The translations under genes were made by a program, and so were the position numbers. The notes under the pieces were generated by a model that saw only the letters and a list, made by a program, of their open reading frames with translations, was not told the DNA's origin and searched no databases. A stretch of 6,903 nt of DNA from Nitrospinota bacterium. GTDB taxonomy: Bacteria; Nitrospinota; Nitrospinia; Nitrospinales; Nitrospinaceae. Numbering within the stretch: the first letter of the stretch is position 1; every line of letters begins with the position of its first letter. Shown in pieces: positions 5,438-6,903 of this stretch. Where the stretch lies: NCBI GenBank assembly GCA_027298165.1, contig JAPUGN010000249.1, positions 1-6,903 on the forward strand. The letters run 5' to 3'.

Positions 5438-6640
5438 ATGAAAACGATTCGTCTGACCGGCCTGCTCCTGCTGTTCGCCCTGGGCCTGTTGTCCCGTTCC
5501 TGGGCAGAAAACTATGCCGTTCCCAATGCCGGTTCTCCCTATAAAGATTTTGCGGAACTGAAGGATGGGCAGATTCTGCATCTGCCAACCGGCCTTACAG
5601 TTACGGTCGACCAGATGATCGATACCGTCGCCGCGTCGCGCGTCATCTACATCGGCGAAACCCACGACAATCTCGAAGCCCACCGCATTAAGCTGGAAGT
5701 GACCCGCCGCCTGCACCAACAATTTCCGGGCCGGATTACGGTGGGAATGGAAATGTTCCGGCGCTCCGCTCAGAGTGATCTGGACCGCTGGCAACAGGGA
5801 CATTTAACGGACAAATCCTTCCGTAAACTGTTCCGCAAAAACTGGGGCCGCGGCTTTGGCATGTACCAGCCCATTTTTGAATTTCTCAAGGCCAACGCCA
5901 TTCCGTTGATCGGCCTGAAATCCTCGAGCGAGATGGAGCAACAATTCCGCGATGGCGGACCCGGTCAGCCGGGCCTGCCGGAGATCGATACCCAGGATAA
6001 ATATCACCGGGCCTATTCGATGTCCCTGTTCGGCGGCAGCGAGACGCATACCGGCGTGGTGTCCAAACCGTATCAGATGCTGTTGCTGTGGGAAGAGTCG
6101 ATGGCCGAAACCGTTGCGCAATTTTTAAAGGACGAGGCCAACCGCGACCGCAAACTGATCGTCCTCGCCGGCGGGTTTCATGTGCAGTACGGGTACGGCA
6201 TCCCCAAACGCGCGTTCCGGCGCGTGCCCCATGCCTACTCGATCATCCTGCCGGTAGTGACGGAGATTCCCAAGGAGTTGAAAGACCGTGAAATGAAAAT
6301 GAAGAAAGTGTCTATTCCCCTGTACAGCGCGGACTTCGGCTGGAAGGTGTCCTATATCGTGCCGCCGCCCAACCACATCCGGCTGGGCGTGTTTCTCGAA
6401 GAATTGGAGAACGGACTCAAGGTCCTTAAAGTGGAGAAGGGTTCCAACGCGGAGCGGATGAACCTCAGGATAGACGATGTGTTGTTAAATCTGGGGGATC
6501 ACGAGCTGGCCGATGTGGAGGATCTGGCGGCTCACCTGCAAAAACGGAACTTTGGAGACACAGTGCATCTACGGATCAAACGCGGCGATAGCGAACAGGA
6601 CGTGTCGGGCGTGTTACAAGAGGCTCCTAAAACCGAATAG
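5438..6640 (+). CDS. Exported ChaN-like (TIKI/TraB superfamily) protein with C-terminal PDZ domain
   Basis: This 400-residue protein starts with a Sec signal peptide (MKTIRLTG, a Leu-rich core, probable cleavage SWA|EN after residue 23). With no lipobox, and no cysteine anywhere, it should be soluble in the periplasm. Residues about 50-275 form a ChaN/DUF399-type domain: YIGETHDN (71-78) with the G-E-x-H signature, GMEMF (103-107), a GMYQPIFEFL helix (141-150), LLLWEESMAE (215-224) and AGGFHVQYGYGIP (244-256), the second conserved histidine site. Known relatives include Campylobacter ChaN, an iron-regulated haem-binding lipoprotein, and more distantly TIKI proteases and EreA esterases; the paired E/H motifs are thought to form the active or metal site. 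Residues about 314-395 read as a PDZ domain (RLGVFLEE, then KGSNAERMNLRIDDVLLNLGD), which usually binds C-terminal peptides. GGAGG at 5419-5423 lies 14 bases upstream of ATG 5438, a long spacing; no other in-frame start exists before an upstream stop at 5399. The substrate (haem, metal or peptide) is unknown. Confidence 0.85.
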   Translation: MKTIRLTGLLLLFALGLLSRSWAENYAVPNAGSPYKDFAELKDGQILHLPTGLTVTVDQMIDTVAASRVIYIGETHDNLEAHRIKLEVTRRLHQQFPGRITVGMEMFRRSAQSDLDRWQQGHLTDKSFRKLFRKNWGRGFGMYQPIFEFLKANAIPLIGLKSSSEMEQQFRDGGPGQPGLPEIDTQDKYHRAYSMSLFGGSETHTGVVSKPYQMLLLWEESMAETVAQFLKDEANRDRKLIVLAGGFHVQYGYGIPKRAFRRVPHAYSIILPVVTEIPKELKDREMKMKKVSIPLYSADFGWKVSYIVPPPNHIRLGVFLEELENGLKVLKVEKGSNAERMNLRIDDVLLNLGDHELADVEDLAAHLQKRNFGDTVHLRIKRGDSEQDVSGVLQEAPKTE

Positions 6641-6693
6641 CCTTTCCCTGCCACAGAGAAAAGATTAGATAACCACTGTTGAAGAATCTCTTT

Positions 6694-6903
6694 TTATGTT
6701 TCCACCGGACGTGGGCTGGCCATCATGCCGCTCAGTTGTTCCAGATGGGCGTCGCCGGTCAACTCGAGGAAAATATCTTCCAGGTGTTCGTGGTCGCTCG
6801 AGGCTTGGCGCCGCAACTCGTCCAGCGTCCCCAACGCAATGACCTCGCCCTTTTGAATGATGCCGATCCGGTCGCACATCGCCTGGGCGATGCCGAGGGA
6901 ATG
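6694..6903 (-). CDS. ABC transporter ATP-binding protein, C-terminal fragment (ABC-2 export type)
   Basis: The frame is open to the window edge at 6903 and ends with TAA at 6696-6694, giving 69 residues. It opens with HSLGIAQAMCDRIGIIQKGE, in which the first His is positioned as the switch (H-loop) histidine that follows the D-loop in ABC ATPases. The next conserved stretch, GEVIALGTLDELRRQA, is the standard end of the nucleotide-binding domain. LEDIFLELTGD is the C-terminal signature common in ATPases paired with ABC-2 type permeases (drug, polysaccharide or Na+ exporters). The Walker A, Q-loop, signature and Walker B motifs lie beyond the window. The gene converges on the ChaN-PDZ gene with a 53-base gap. 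The family is secure; the transported substrate is not inferable. Confidence 0.87.
   Translation of the reverse strand, partial: HSLGIAQAMCDRIGIIQKGEVIALGTLDELRRQASSDHEHLEDIFLELTGDAHLEQLSGMMASPRPVET

Noticed and set aside
6655..6695. Possible weak intrinsic terminator downstream of the ChaN-PDZ gene: AGATT (6662-6666) with AATCT (6685-6689), then CTC and T5
   Set aside because: The stem is only 5 A/T-rich pairs with an 18-base loop, and the alternative AGAGA/TCTCT pairing is mutually exclusive with it; it is too weak to annotate.

Overview
The window reads as ordinary chromosomal housekeeping DNA from a Gram-negative bacterium. The evidence is an AsmA/YhdP-type inner-membrane-anchored envelope protein, an exported ChaN-like protein with a Sec signal peptide, and S21 and RlmB of bacterial type. 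Base composition is moderate, slightly GC-rich. The taxon cannot be fixed from the sequence alone. A Nitrospinota or deltaproteobacterial-type lineage is a guess from the general feel of the proteins and is not demonstrated. I see no insertion sequence, phage gene, tRNA, rRNA or CRISPR array.

Layout, left to right: (1) the last 46 codons of a + strand gene, resembling the C-terminus of a sodium-pump decarboxylase gamma (OadG-like) subunit; (2) converging on it with a 9-base gap, a 1279-residue AsmA/YhdP-like protein on the - strand; (3) a 213-base divergent intergenic region holding a candidate sigma70-type promoter for the + strand gene and, on the - strand, an 8-codon leader ORF that ends one base before the asmA-like start; (4) a TrmH/SpoU-family rRNA 2'-O-methyltransferase (rlmB type, +); (5) an intrinsic terminator lying between the converging rlmB and rpsU; (6) rpsU (ribosomal protein bS21, -), probably starting at TTG; (7) a 221-base divergent region with a strong rpsU promoter (TTGACA-17-AATAAT), whose -10 lies on top of a plausible + strand extended -10 for the next gene; (8) an exported 400-residue ChaN/TIKI-superfamily protein with a C-terminal PDZ domain (+); (9) the C-terminal 69 residues of an ABC transporter ATPase of the ABC-2 export type (-), cut by the window end.

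The six genes alternate strand perfectly (+ - + - + -), so each sits in its own transcription unit from what is visible here and no operon logic links them. Two are translation or ribosome genes (rlmB, rpsU). Three concern the membrane or envelope (AsmA-like, ChaN-PDZ, ABC ATPase). The points most worth a second look are the ChaN-PDZ fusion, the overlapping divergent promoters between rpsU and the ChaN-PDZ gene, and the coupled mini-ORF in front of the AsmA-like gene. I found no convincing new multi-gene system.
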